Source: Pontibacterium sp049603715
GTDB lineage: Bacteria > Pseudomonadota > Gammaproteobacteria > Pseudomonadales > Balneatricaceae
Assembly: GCA_049603715.1 (NCBI GenBank)
Contig: JBMYSW010000009.1
Location: 1 to 64,000, forward strand
DNA length: 64,000 nt
Reading direction: 5' to 3'
In this document: piece by piece, positions 1 to 8,694 of the stretch
Numbering within the stretch: the first letter of the stretch is position 1
Layout of the letters: every line of letters begins with the position of its first letter
Notes under the pieces: generated by a model
The model's database searches: none
Seen by the model: the letters and a program-made list of their open reading frames with translations, nothing else
Told to the model about the DNA's origin: nothing
Made by a program: the position numbers and the translations under genes

Positions 1-111
1 GGTAGCGAAGGAATTTGTGGTTTAGCCACAGTTGTTCATGAGCTGAAGAAGCAACGATTGCAAACAGCTACAACTGAGCATTGGCGCACGCTGAGAGTAA
101 ATGGTAACTGA
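1..111 (+). CDS. 3' end of an unidentified gene (partial)
   Basis: Frame 1 is open from the window edge to a TGA at 109-111 and gives 36 residues ending in LRVNGN. The other two forward frames stop almost at once. The tail is basic and polar. I do not recognise the family, and the piece is too short to assign. It lies in the same orientation as prfC, about 150 bases upstream. It could be chance open sequence. Confidence 0.3.
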   Translation, partial: GSEGICGLATVVHELKKQRLQTATTEHWRTLRVNGN

Positions 112-224
112 TTAGATAACCATTGATTGTTTATAAAGTCAAGATCAGCGAAAATAGCGACCAATTACGATTAACACGACGGATTTGACAAGCGAAGAAC
201 TGAAAAGAGAGTACTTCCAAAAGT

Positions 225-245
225 GTGTACAAATCCGTGTACAAA
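225..245 (+). repeat. Short direct repeat upstream of prfC
   Basis: GTGTACAAA occurs at 225-233 and again at 237-245, a 12-base period, ending 16 bases before the prfC start codon. Each copy contains the palindrome GTAC. The function is unknown. It could be a pair of operator half-sites in the prfC leader or simply chance. Confidence 0.35.
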
Positions 246-261
246 CTAAAAGAATTTATAC

Positions 262-1848
262 ATGGCAAACCAAGATTTTCTTAATGAAATCAATAAGCGA
301 AGGACCTTTGCTATTATCTCGCACCCGGATGCGGGTAAAACCACCATTACCGAGAAGCTTTTGTTGTTCGGAAAGTTGATCCAAAACGCCGGTACGGTAA
401 AAGGTAAAAAAGGCACAAAACAAGCGACGTCTGACTGGATGAGCATGGAGCAAGAGCGTGGTATTTCCATTACCTCGTCTGTGATGCAGTTTCCGTATAA
501 CGATCGCATTGTTAACTTGCTGGATACCCCGGGGCACGAAGACTTCTCGGAAGATACTTACCGTACCCTAACTGCGGTAGACAGTGCGTTGATGGTGGTT
601 GACGGTGCGAAAGGTGTCGAGGATCGCACCATCAAGCTGATGGAAGTGTGTCGCTTGCGTGATACGCCGATCTTCTCGTTTGTGAACAAGCTTGACCGCG
701 ATATTCGCGACCCAATCGAGTTGTTGGACGAAATCGAAGAAGTACTGGATATTGCCGCTGCGCCAATCACTTGGCCGATTGGTATGAGTACCTTCTTTAA
801 AGGTGTGTACAACCTTTACACAGATACCATCCACGTATTCCAGCCGGGTAAGGGTTTAACCATTCCCGATGATGTCCGTATTGAAGGCCTAGAGTCGGAC
901 GAAGCGAAAGCCTTGTTAGGCGACTTGTACGATGACTTTATCGAAGAGATTGAGCTAGTACGTGGCGCAACCCATGAGTTTGATGCCGAAGAGTTTAAAG
1001 CAGGTAAGCTAACACCTGTTTACTTTGGTACGGCTTTATCTAACTTTGGTGTGCGCGAGATGCTTGAGGGCTTTTGTGAAATGGCACCTGCGCCTTCACA
1101 GCGTAATACGCTAACCCGTACGGTTGAGGCCGATGAAGAGAAGTTCTCGGGCTTTATCTTTAAGATTCAGGCGAATATGGATCCGAAGCACCGCGACCGT
1201 ATTGCCTTTATGCGAATCTGTTCGGGTAAGTACACCAAGGGTATGAAGATGAAGCATACCCGTATCAACAAAGACGTTAAGATTGCCGATGCGGTGACCT
1301 TCTTGGCGGGTGATCGTGAAAACCTTGAAGAGGCTTGGTCTGGCGATATTATCGGCCTGCACAACCACGGCACGATTCAAATCGGCGATACCTTTACCGA
1401 AGGCGAGGCGCTGAAGTTTACTGGTATTCCTCACTTTGCACCGGAAATTTTCCGTCGTGTTCGTCCAACTGACCCACTTAAAATGAAGCAGTTGCAAAAA
1501 GGCCTGCAGCAGTTATCTGAAGAAGGTGCGGTGCAGTTGTTTATGCCGAAGCGTAACAATGACTTGGTATTGGGCGCGGTAGGTCAGCTGCAGTTTGATG
1601 TGGTTATGTATCGTCTTAAAGACGAGTACAAGGTGGATTGCTTGTACGAAGCCGTGACCGTGAACACTGCACGCTGGGTAGAGTGTGACGATCAGAAAAT
1701 GCTCGACGACTTTATCCGTAAAAACCACGACAACTTGGGTATCGATGGCGGCGGCTTGCTGACTTACTTAGCACCGACTCGCGTTAACCTAAGCTTGGCA
1801 CAAGAGCGCTGGCCTGATGTACAGTTCCGCGCAACCCGTGAGCACTAA
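262..1848 (+). CDS. prfC: Peptide chain release factor 3 (RF3)
   Basis: RF3 is a translational GTPase that removes RF1/RF2 from the ribosome after peptide release. The 528 residues match the usual length (about 526-530). The G domain shows the P-loop SHPDAGKTT (residues 20-28), the G2 threonine region around GISITSS (67-73), G3 DTPGHEDF (88-95) and G4 NKLD (142-145). EF-Tu-like domain 2 and the RF3 C-terminal domain follow, the latter containing QLQFDVVMYRL. The ATG at 262 gives the expected N-terminus, but only a weak A-rich ribosome binding site precedes it. A TatD-family gene follows after 36 bases in the same direction and probably shares the transcript. The assignment is secure. Confidence 0.97.
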   Translation: MANQDFLNEINKRRTFAIISHPDAGKTTITEKLLLFGKLIQNAGTVKGKKGTKQATSDWMSMEQERGISITSSVMQFPYNDRIVNLLDTPGHEDFSEDTYRTLTAVDSALMVVDGAKGVEDRTIKLMEVCRLRDTPIFSFVNKLDRDIRDPIELLDEIEEVLDIAAAPITWPIGMSTFFKGVYNLYTDTIHVFQPGKGLTIPDDVRIEGLESDEAKALLGDLYDDFIEEIELVRGATHEFDAEEFKAGKLTPVYFGTALSNFGVREMLEGFCEMAPAPSQRNTLTRTVEADEEKFSGFIFKIQANMDPKHRDRIAFMRICSGKYTKGMKMKHTRINKDVKIADAVTFLAGDRENLEEAWSGDIIGLHNHGTIQIGDTFTEGEALKFTGIPHFAPEIFRRVRPTDPLKMKQLQKGLQQLSEEGAVQLFMPKRNNDLVLGAVGQLQFDVVMYRLKDEYKVDCLYEAVTVNTARWVECDDQKMLDDFIRKNHDNLGIDGGGLLTYLAPTRVNLSLAQERWPDVQFRATREH

Positions 1849-1884
1849 GCTCACATCTAGTCTTTAATCAAAGCGAGGTGGTAA

Positions 1885-2712
1885 ATGTTAATCGACAGCC
1901 ATTGCCACCTCGACTTTGATGTCTTCCATTCCTCTCCCACTGCTTTTTTTGATGAGTTAAATGCCGCAAAGGATGCTGGGGTTTCGGCCTTAGTCGTTCC
2001 TGCTGTGTCAGTGGATAACTTTGAAAAAGTTCGGCAGTTGCCTTTGCAAGCAAGTGCGCTAGAGCAGCAACACGGTACTCTGCCAAAGGTCTATTATGCC
2101 TTGGGTTTGCATCCTTACTTTTTAGCAGAACACCAGATGGGCCATGTTGCTGTGCTTGAGGCCGCAATTAAGCAAGCGCAAAGTGCAAACGAGCCGCTGG
2201 TGGCTGTAGGCGAAATCGGCCTCGATTTTTTTCTACCTGAGTTAGATAAAGCGATGCAAATCGAGCTGTTTGAAGCTCAGCTTGCCATAGCAAAACAATT
2301 CGACTTGCCTGTTATTTTGCATGTTCGTAAAGCCCATGATCAGGTGCTTAAGCGCTTACGCCAAGTAAAGCTACCCCGAGGTGGTGTCGTCCATGCCTAT
2401 TCGGGGAGTGAACAGCAGGCAGCGCAATACATAGCTTTGGGTTTTAAGCTTGGTTTTGGTGGCGCGATTACTTACCCAAGAGCGATCAAGCTGCGTGGCA
2501 TGTTGGCGCGTTTGCCAAACGAAGGTTGGGTGTTAGAGACGGATGCGCCCGATATGCCGCTGTGTGGCAAGGCAGGTGAGCTTAATCGCCCAGCCTATGT
2601 GGCTGACGTTGCAGAACAGGTAGCTGAGATTCGCCAAGTGAGTGTGAGTGAGGTGATTAAGGTATCGAGTGAAAATGCGAGGCAGGTGTTTGGAGTGGGC
2701 GGCTTGTCTTAG
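1885..2712 (+). CDS. TatD-family metal-dependent hydrolase / deoxyribonuclease
   Basis: TatD-family proteins are TIM-barrel metal-dependent hydrolases, and several members have DNase activity. The 275-residue product shows the family metal-site signatures in order: DSHCHLD near the N-terminus (HxH), GEIGLDFF (the glutamate ligand), HVRKAHD, HAYSGS and ETDAPDMPL (the catalytic-site aspartate). A good ribosome binding site, GAGGTGG, lies 5 bases before the ATG. The gene follows prfC closely, as in related genomes. I cannot tell from sequence whether it corresponds to TatD, YcfH or YjjV; the prfC linkage suggests a YjjV-like member. The substrate is not predicted. Confidence 0.88.
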   Translation: MLIDSHCHLDFDVFHSSPTAFFDELNAAKDAGVSALVVPAVSVDNFEKVRQLPLQASALEQQHGTLPKVYYALGLHPYFLAEHQMGHVAVLEAAIKQAQSANEPLVAVGEIGLDFFLPELDKAMQIELFEAQLAIAKQFDLPVILHVRKAHDQVLKRLRQVKLPRGGVVHAYSGSEQQAAQYIALGFKLGFGGAITYPRAIKLRGMLARLPNEGWVLETDAPDMPLCGKAGELNRPAYVADVAEQVAEIRQVSVSEVIKVSSENARQVFGVGGLS

Positions 2713-2721
2713 ATTTGAGCT

Positions 2722-2750
2722 AAAAGCAAAAATGCCACCCGAAGGTGGCA
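2722..2750 (-). terminator. Rho-independent terminator of fabY
   Basis: Read on the minus strand, a 7-bp stem TGCCACC/GGTGGCA encloses a TTCG tetraloop (2733-2750) and is followed by TTTTTGCTTTT. It starts about 25 bases past the fabY stop codon. The poly-U side faces the minus-strand gene, so it mainly serves fabY. Confidence 0.85.
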
Positions 2751-2774
2751 CCTTAGTGCGTGTTAGCTAGGTGC

Positions 2775-4685
2775 TTAACACATATCGTCAAACGGGTTGC
2801 TGATCTTAAGGTTCACAGGGTTGTGGTAACCCGGTAGGCGAATCTCTTGGTCAGTAATTTCAAGGTGCTCACCGCCCAATACATCATGGTCGTAATGATA
2901 AATTGGCGTCAGGTTACCTTTAATTGCTTCCGCGTCGTAACGTGCGGCATTTGCTTCTACTAGCTCAAGCTTGTTGGCGTACTCGGTCATCGCGGCTTCA
3001 CCGTGGCGCTTTTTCAGCATTTCAAGCGTCACACTTGGGCTTAGCACAGGTGCCGAGGCGTTGTTACCGCCAAAGCCTTTAGAGTTAAGTAGTACCGCGT
3101 CCATACCTTGCGTGCCTACGTCTAGGTGCTCTTTACTTAGCAATAAGTTCGATTGGTAAACATCGTCTGCAAAGCTTGGAGTAGTGGTGATGCCCGGAAT
3201 GTAGCCGTATTTCCATGTACCTAACGAGGCTGCAAGTTGGTCGCCACCGGCAGTGCCTTGTGAGTGACCGATGTAGGCTTTAATAGCCGCCACTGGCCAT
3301 TGGCTGATACCAAAGGCTTTGGCTGTTTCGTTAATCACATGTGATTCAGTCACACGGTTTTGCGGAGTGCTGGTGCCGTGAGCCTGTACAAAGCTACGCT
3401 CTTTTAGAGCTTTATCGCCCAGCATTGAACGCACAAGTGAGGCGGCTTTGGTTAGCGTAATGTAGTTACCCACACCCGGTGCTGAGATCGATTTTTTATG
3501 GCCGTCGGCGTTTACAAAAACGTCAGGCACAGAACCAAAGACTTGTGCGCCTAGCTCAAGCGCTAGGTCGTCGGCCATTAACATCACAAACTGGCTCGAC
3601 TCACCAATGGTAAAACCACAGTTTTCGCCGAAAGGACGACACGCCGAGCGGTAGTGCTCAGCGACTAGCTCGCTTACTTGGTTAAGGGCGAGTAGGTCTT
3701 TGTCTTCTGCCAAGGCGCCCATGACACGGAAGCCTTCGATGATTTCTGGAATCACAGGGGCATCACTGCCGCCTACCCAAACAACCTTACGGGCACCGCT
3801 ACGAATATCGTGAACAGCGTTTTTAAGGTTGTACAAGAAGGTTGCACAGGCACCTAATGCACCACCAGTCACACCAACGCTGCCTAATACGTAGGCATTA
3901 ACAAAGTCGGCTGGCATTTGTGCATAACCCAAAGGCATTTGCTTTGATGTAGTACGCTTACCTAGTGCTGGGTATTTACCTAAACCACCAAACCCAAAGT
4001 CATCGAGCTGACCAATAGAGTTACTGGCGTAAACGCCAATTTCATCGGGTGCAACCTTATCAGCAATTAACGAAAACGGAATACCGGACGAGCGCAACGC
4101 ATCGGATGCGGCAAAAATGCTCATTTGTAAATTGCGTGGGTGGTTGCGCGACTGATAAAGGCTATCGGGCTCAAAACCTGTTGGCAGTTGGCCTGCGGCT
4201 TGAACTTGCGCCACTTTAGTGTCGGGCAAAATAACGTCGAGCTGACCGTGTACAGTCACGGCAAACTGACCGCCTTCAAGGGTTTCAACTTCCCAGTTTT
4301 CGGGAACAGCTTTTGGCATTTGGCGCTTGCGCAATGTGAACTTAAGAATGCCATCCACAGGCTTTAATGATGCTTGGGTATTTTGCATCACCTTTTGGGT
4401 GTCAAAGCACTCAGGTTCAATTTGGCGAATCAGGGTGTTGTTTAGCAGCTGTGGCTCAAGCTCTTTAAGTAGCTCACTTACGTCAACGGCTTCGCCCGCT
4501 TGGTTGCGGTATTGGCTGTCGCTGTAGGAAGCAAGGCCTGTAAGTGTGGCAAGGCCTAGCAGCGTTTCTTTGCGGCTCGCTTCGTCTAGGGTATCGATAA
4601 TTAAACGGCGATAGCCATGGTGAAAAGAGGTCCTACCTGCTGGATTAATACCACCAAACCCGACAATAAGAGGAAGCTGTGACAA
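2775..4685 (-). CDS. fabY: FabY-type beta-ketoacyl-ACP synthase
   Basis: This is a long ketoacyl synthase (636 residues) of the class first described in Pseudomonas aeruginosa as FabY, which starts fatty acid synthesis by condensing acetyl-CoA with malonyl-ACP. The thiolase-fold Cys-His-His triad is visible: Cys in GALGACATF (about residue 280), His in QAHGTSTP (about 436) and His in AYIGHSQGT (about 474). An N-terminal region of about 170 residues precedes the synthase core and starts LPLIVGFGGINPAGR, as in FabY. I place the start at TTG 4685: AAGGAG lies 7 bases upstream and the N-terminus MSQLPLIVGFGG fits the family. An upstream ATG would add 19 residues. It is a single-gene unit with its own terminator. 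A FabH may exist elsewhere in the genome. Confidence 0.82.
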   Translation of the reverse strand: MSQLPLIVGFGGINPAGRTSFHHGYRRLIIDTLDEASRKETLLGLATLTGLASYSDSQYRNQAGEAVDVSELLKELEPQLLNNTLIRQIEPECFDTQKVMQNTQASLKPVDGILKFTLRKRQMPKAVPENWEVETLEGGQFAVTVHGQLDVILPDTKVAQVQAAGQLPTGFEPDSLYQSRNHPRNLQMSIFAASDALRSSGIPFSLIADKVAPDEIGVYASNSIGQLDDFGFGGLGKYPALGKRTTSKQMPLGYAQMPADFVNAYVLGSVGVTGGALGACATFLYNLKNAVHDIRSGARKVVWVGGSDAPVIPEIIEGFRVMGALAEDKDLLALNQVSELVAEHYRSACRPFGENCGFTIGESSQFVMLMADDLALELGAQVFGSVPDVFVNADGHKKSISAPGVGNYITLTKAASLVRSMLGDKALKERSFVQAHGTSTPQNRVTESHVINETAKAFGISQWPVAAIKAYIGHSQGTAGGDQLAASLGTWKYGYIPGITTTPSFADDVYQSNLLLSKEHLDVGTQGMDAVLLNSKGFGGNNASAPVLSPSVTLEMLKKRHGEAAMTEYANKLELVEANAARYDAEAIKGNLTPIYHYDHDVLGGEHLEITDQEIRLPGYHNPVNLKISNPFDDMC

Positions 4686-5223
4686 GAGGGGACTCCTTAA
4701 TCTGAGCATAAACAAGCCAAATAACCCATCAATACAAGACAAAAAATACGAAGTAAGGCTTGGTTAGGCGCAAGAGGCTGAACAAAATTTATCGCCCATT
4801 TTATAGATTGTTACCGATGCTTACTAGCGAAGTTGTTAATAAGTCTTACGGCTGTTTCGCTTCCTTGTCGCACCGAAAGTAAGGTTAATTTCAGTCTCTA
4901 TGTAAAAATATAGTCCAAGGGGCTGACTAAAGAGGCATAAATCAGCGAAAGTGGCATTATCGTGCCATAGTCGGCAAAAGCTTGATAAAAAGCTTGATAA
5001 AAAGCGGGTAAGAAGTTGGCTAAAAATGACCTTGAAGGCGCTGGCTTTCGCTTAGAGAAACTAAGCACTAGATGTTTGTAGAAAAGTCCAAAATGCAGCT
5101 TAAGGTTGAGTTCAGTTTTGGTGAGCTAGTTTTGCAGTCATTCAAAAGGTAATGAGCAGGCTGCTTGTTGTATCGGTTAAAGCTGCCCGTAGCCTTTAAA
5201 GTATAAGTAAAAGGTAAATTAGG
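4686..5223. other. Divergent intergenic region, fabY / ompA-like gene
   Basis: These 538 bases separate the divergent fabY and OmpA-like genes, and I see no credible coding sequence in them. They must hold both promoters, but I cannot assign a strong -35/-10 pair to either. A TATAAA-like box faces fabY near 4800-4805 (minus strand) and a TATAAG lies about 20 bases before the ompA-like start. A small hairpin, TGGCA-TTATCG-TGCCA, lies at 4952-4967, and a 12-bp tandem repeat at 4980-5003. Confidence 0.6.
4980..5003 (+). repeat. Two perfect 12-bp tandem copies
   Basis: The unit GCTTGATAAAAA is present twice back to back (4980-4991 and 4992-5003), with partial copies on both flanks. Each unit has an A-tract, and the A-tracts are one helical turn apart, a pattern that can bend DNA. 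Replication slippage is the simplest origin. Confidence 0.7.
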
Positions 5224-5907
5224 ATGAAACAAGTAAAAACATTAGCGGCGGTATCGGCACTCGCATTAACACTGGCTGCGTGTAGCAGTGTTGAGCCTAA
5301 AGCCGGCAAAAACCAAACACAGGGTGCAGGTATTGGCGCTTTAGCGGGTGCTATTTTGGGTGCAGCTGTATCCAATGACGATGACCGAATTAAAGGGGTA
5401 TTAACCGGCGCAGCTCTTGGCGGTGCGGTGGGGGCAGGTGTGGGCCATCGTTTAGATCGACAAGAAGCAGAGCTTCGTGAGCAGCTGGCTGAGAGCGAAG
5501 TAACCATTGAGCGACAAGACAACGCGATTAAGCTGGTGATGCCGGGCTCTGTCACTTTTGACTTTGACAGTGTGGCGATTAAGCCCGAAATGGCTGACTC
5601 GCTGCGAGTGGTTGTAGACGTACTCAACCAATACCCTGCTAACCAGCTGGCAGTAGAAGGTTTTACGGACAGTCGCGGTGATGATGCCTACAACCAAGCG
5701 TTGTCCGAGCGCCGCGCCCAAGCCGTGGCAAACTTTTTAACTCGCTACGGTGTGAGTCGCACACGTTTGGGCGTGAGCGGTCATGGCGAGCGTTTTCCTA
5801 TTGCGTCTAACGACACCGCAGAGGGGCGTGAACAAAACCGCAGGGTAGAGCTCACCATTATTGGTGAGACTCAATCTGGCGATATTAGCGTGCAACCTGC
5901 GGGTTAG
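5224..5907 (+). CDS. OmpA-family lipoprotein with glycine-zipper segment (YiaD-like)
   Basis: This is a 227-residue outer-membrane lipoprotein. The signal peptide ends in the lipobox LAAC (Cys20). A small-residue glycine-zipper stretch follows (about residues 34-80, with GIGALAGAILGAA and GAALGGAVGAGVG) and may insert in the membrane. The C-terminal OmpA/MotB peptidoglycan-binding domain (about 105-215) shows VTFDFDS, VEGFTDSRGDD and the closing motif NRRVELTI. The protein should tether the outer membrane to the cell wall. The start has TTAGG just upstream. The stop codon overlaps the stop codon of the convergent flgT by 4 bases, with no terminator between them. Confidence 0.87.
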   Translation: MKQVKTLAAVSALALTLAACSSVEPKAGKNQTQGAGIGALAGAILGAAVSNDDDRIKGVLTGAALGGAVGAGVGHRLDRQEAELREQLAESEVTIERQDNAIKLVMPGSVTFDFDSVAIKPEMADSLRVVVDVLNQYPANQLAVEGFTDSRGDDAYNQALSERRAQAVANFLTRYGVSRTRLGVSGHGERFPIASNDTAEGREQNRRVELTIIGETQSGDISVQPAG

Positions 5908-7160
5908 TGTGCGGTGACAATGTCACCAGGAAGTATGTTTTGTTGATTCACTACGTTGCTCAGCGTGCCACGGATGGCGTTGGGCTGCACTTCATCTACT
6001 ACTAGGGTGCGCTGGGTGTTGGCAACTTGCTGACTAAACTGGCTGTACCCTTGGTACATTTCTGAGCGGTGCATCACGGTAAAGCGGTCACCCACTGAAA
6101 TACCGCTGGTATCGCCCGCATCAAACCAAATGTGATGCCCTTGTGCGTAAATAATGGGCGCAGTAAAGGGGCGGCAGCCCAAGTCGGCTTCTAGGTCGGC
6201 TGCCATTTGCTCAACTAACGCCGCTATTTTTTGTCCGTAGCCTTGCTCGCGAAAGGTCGCGCTATTAAAACCCGTTTTGGTGCTGGTGTTTAGGTTCCAC
6301 ATGCCAGTGGTTTCGTAGCGGGTTTCTTTGAGCAAAGCGCCGGAATAGCCATCGTGTAAAAACACATCCAATGACAGCTGGCGCTGGTATCGATCGCTCT
6401 TGAAGTTCAACTTGTTGTACAGGTGCTTAAAGTAGTTCTTTTCGTTGTGAATGTTGGGGTCGATCATCGAAAGGTCGCGAATCACGCCCGAGATAATAAA
6501 TTGGCTGCCAAGCTGGTGGGCGTTTTGGGCCACAGAGGTGAGGGTGCCATCGTCAAGTTGGCGGCTGGCTGCGGTCACAATAGAAGGGTACAAGTTTAGC
6601 TTGGTGGCCTTGTAAGGCAGTACCTTTTGGTCGCGCTGCAGGCGGCTGGCTAGGGCGTTGGGTAGCTCCCACGTAATGTCGCCAATGCCGCCTAAATTAC
6701 TTTGGCCCGGGTGTAGCATAGGGAAGGCGGTGATTGTCACGCTTTTTTGATATTGATTGGTGACGCCGTTTTCGCAACCTTGGTCGGTTTCAACATCGGC
6801 TTGTATAACGACCTGTAATTGCTGCCCGTTAATGGTTTCTTTAAGTACTTTGATGTTGTCTAGGCGGCCAAGGGTGGCAATGCCGCTGTTATCAAGGGTA
6901 AGAATATTGTTTTGTACATGGGTGGAGGTGGATACATACACACTCGATTGCAACATGGCCTGTTCAGAGGCGGCACGAATAGCGCGTACCCGCGCGTCGC
7001 CAATGTCGTTGTTGTAAATGGTCGCATAGCCTTCGGCTTGCACGGTGACGGCAGCCGCGGGCAGACTAAAGAGTGCCGCGCAGGTCACAAAAATAAAGGC
7101 GCAAGCGGCGTACAGGCCTTGGGTAATATTCATAAGGTAAGCAGGCATAGCATTAAACAT
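5904..7160 (-). CDS. flgT: Flagellar assembly protein FlgT (H-ring component)
   Basis: FlgT helps form the H ring around the basal body of sheathed or sodium-driven polar flagella in Vibrio and relatives. The 418-residue product has a signal peptide (hydrophobic run ending LPAAA), then the FlgT N-terminal domain beginning VTVQAEGYATIYNNDIGDAR. A middle domain of about 150 residues and a C-terminal domain with VGDRFTVMHRSE and GDIVTAH follow. The divergent flgO-flgP pair supports the call. The start is uncertain: ATG 7160 or ATG 7133 (MNITQGLY...) both leave a complete signal peptide, and neither has a strong ribosome binding site. It converges on the OmpA-like gene with overlapping stops. Confidence 0.82.
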   Translation of the reverse strand: MFNAMPAYLMNITQGLYAACAFIFVTCAALFSLPAAAVTVQAEGYATIYNNDIGDARVRAIRAASEQAMLQSSVYVSTSTHVQNNILTLDNSGIATLGRLDNIKVLKETINGQQLQVVIQADVETDQGCENGVTNQYQKSVTITAFPMLHPGQSNLGGIGDITWELPNALASRLQRDQKVLPYKATKLNLYPSIVTAASRQLDDGTLTSVAQNAHQLGSQFIISGVIRDLSMIDPNIHNEKNYFKHLYNKLNFKSDRYQRQLSLDVFLHDGYSGALLKETRYETTGMWNLNTSTKTGFNSATFREQGYGQKIAALVEQMAADLEADLGCRPFTAPIIYAQGHHIWFDAGDTSGISVGDRFTVMHRSEMYQGYSQFSQQVANTQRTLVVDEVQPNAIRGTLSNVVNQQNILPGDIVTAH

Positions 7161-7239
7161 TTTATAAGGTTGACCGACAAACTAACCATACATTGAGTCA
7201 GGGTGGTAATGACATTGGCTAATACGAACTTTCTTTGTC

Positions 7240-7265
7240 TATAGTGTAAATCAACTGACCGATAA
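7240..7265 (+). promoter_or_regulatory. Candidate FliA (sigma-28) promoter for flgO-flgP
   Basis: ACCGATAA at 7258-7265 is one base from the sigma-28 -10 consensus GCCGATAA. TATAGTGT starts at 7240, leaving 14 bases between TATA and the -10 element; the TAAA-N15 pattern is usual. A start site near 7272 would give a leader of about 95 bases to flgO. The fit is reasonable but the -35 element is imperfect. Confidence 0.5.
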
Positions 7266-7367
7266 AAAAAGTCATGGTGTGCAAATGGTTTGGATGACGC
7301 AAAACGATCTGGCGGCACCTCATCTGCTCTGCAGGCCCATCCTTGGATAACCCCAAAGGACCCTAAA

Positions 7368-8162
7368 ATGAAAAAGGTTAAGTTTGCTTGGTTGAGCCTT
7401 GGGCTTATGTTGCTGGTGAGTGCTGGTTGCAGCCAACAGCCACCTACCCTCGCGCAAGCGCAGGCAGTGATATTTTCTAAAACTCAAGCCGAGCTGGACG
7501 CGGCTCAAGCCGCAGCGGCCGAAGGCTCACAAGGCAGTAATCAAGAAGCTAATAATCAAAAAGCCAGAGCGACAGGAAAGATCAGTGCGTCTGAGTCTCA
7601 GGTTGAGAGCGCTTCTGCTCAACTCTTGGCGGTGAACGCAACGCGAGTGCACTTTGATCCCGTCAGTGAGGCGGTAGAGCAAATGGTTCAGCAGTTAACT
7701 CTTGGCCTCAAACATCATCGCGTGCAGCGCTTCCCCATGGCGATATCCCCCTTTGTCGCCTTAGAGCGCTCGTCTGAGCGGTATGCTGGCCCAATGGGTG
7801 AGCGCCTGTCTGAAAGCTTTATCTACCAGATGCAGCAAACCGGCTTTAACATGTTGGACTACCGTGCGGTGAGTTTGCTAACGACCTTTAAAGACCCGAT
7901 TAACCGACAAAATATGTCGGCGTTGCGCAACAGCAGCCGCGTGTACTTTTTATTAACGGGCACCTACAGTCGCTACCCCGACGGGTTAGTGGTGAATGCA
8001 CGCGTGTTGGATACCACGACACGACAAGTATTGGCGTCGGCACAGACACATATTCCTGATGTGCGTTTAGAGGGGGCTTTGCCGGGATATAATCCCCTTT
8101 TGGCTTTAGAAAAGGGTATGATCATTGAAAATGAGCTGGGTCCAGCAGGAATGAACCAATGA
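7368..8162 (+). CDS. flgO: FlgO-family flagellar outer-membrane lipoprotein
   Basis: FlgO is an outer-membrane protein needed for flagellar stability and motility in Vibrio. The product is about 264 residues from ATG 7368, which has AAAGGA 7 bases upstream. An in-frame ATG at 7290 would add 26 residues ahead of a perfect signal sequence and is unlikely. The lipobox is VSAGC (Cys21). A Gln/Ala-rich linker (about 25-75) precedes the FlgO domain, which has ISPFVALERSSERYAGPMGERLSES-type sequence and LLTGTYSRYPDGLVVNARVLD. The stop overlaps the flgP start in ATGA, which indicates translational coupling. Confidence 0.85.
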   Translation: MKKVKFAWLSLGLMLLVSAGCSQQPPTLAQAQAVIFSKTQAELDAAQAAAAEGSQGSNQEANNQKARATGKISASESQVESASAQLLAVNATRVHFDPVSEAVEQMVQQLTLGLKHHRVQRFPMAISPFVALERSSERYAGPMGERLSESFIYQMQQTGFNMLDYRAVSLLTTFKDPINRQNMSALRNSSRVYFLLTGTYSRYPDGLVVNARVLDTTTRQVLASAQTHIPDVRLEGALPGYNPLLALEKGMIIENELGPAGMNQ

Positions 8163-8644
8163 AGCGAGCCGCGTTTTTGTCATACGCCAAAATGTTTGCC
8201 GTCGTAATAAGCTTTGGCTTATTACTCGGTTGCGATACCTTAACTAAGAGCGCTGCTGAGTATAAAGCGGCTAATACTGTGGCCGAGGTGCCTGAGCCAG
8301 AGGTCAATCCTGCGCTGGAGCCAAACTATGTGCGGGCAACAGGTTATGCCCCTATTAGTTTACAGCCCGGGCAAAACAGCGAGCATAAAATGCTACAGGC
8401 GATGCGAGTATCTCGCTTAAATGCGTATCAAGAGCTCGCCGCTATTGTGCATGGTCAGTATGTTTTTGGCCAAACCCGTGTAGAGGAAATGGTGCTGCAA
8501 AACGAGCAGTTTCGAACCGCTGTGGCGGGTATTATTCGAGGCGCGCGAGTAGTAAAGAGCTACCCAATCAACGAGGATGTTTACGCGACCGTGTTGGAAC
8601 TGGATATTAATCGTGTTGAGCGCGCCTATATTTTTACCCAGTAA
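8159..8644 (+). CDS. flgP: FlgP-like outer-membrane lipoprotein (LPP20 family)
   Basis: This 161-residue lipoprotein has a signal peptide ending LLLGC (Cys25). The conserved region has RATGYAPIS, MRVSRLNAYQELAA and IRGARVVKSYPINEDVYATVLELD, typical of the FlgP/LPP20 family. FlgP forms an outer-membrane-associated basal-body disc in Vibrio and Campylobacter. It is coupled to flgO through a 4-base overlap and is followed by a strong bidirectional terminator. Confidence 0.85.
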   Translation: MKRAAFLSYAKMFAVVISFGLLLGCDTLTKSAAEYKAANTVAEVPEPEVNPALEPNYVRATGYAPISLQPGQNSEHKMLQAMRVSRLNAYQELAAIVHGQYVFGQTRVEEMVLQNEQFRTAVAGIIRGARVVKSYPINEDVYATVLELDINRVERAYIFTQ

Positions 8645-8694
8645 AGTTGCTCCGTAGCCCTATTCGATCAACGCTTAAAGGCCAAAACAAAAAA

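Noticed and set aside
185..379. 64-codon plus frame at the start of prfC
   Set aside because: It overlaps the prfC start in another frame and has no family features.
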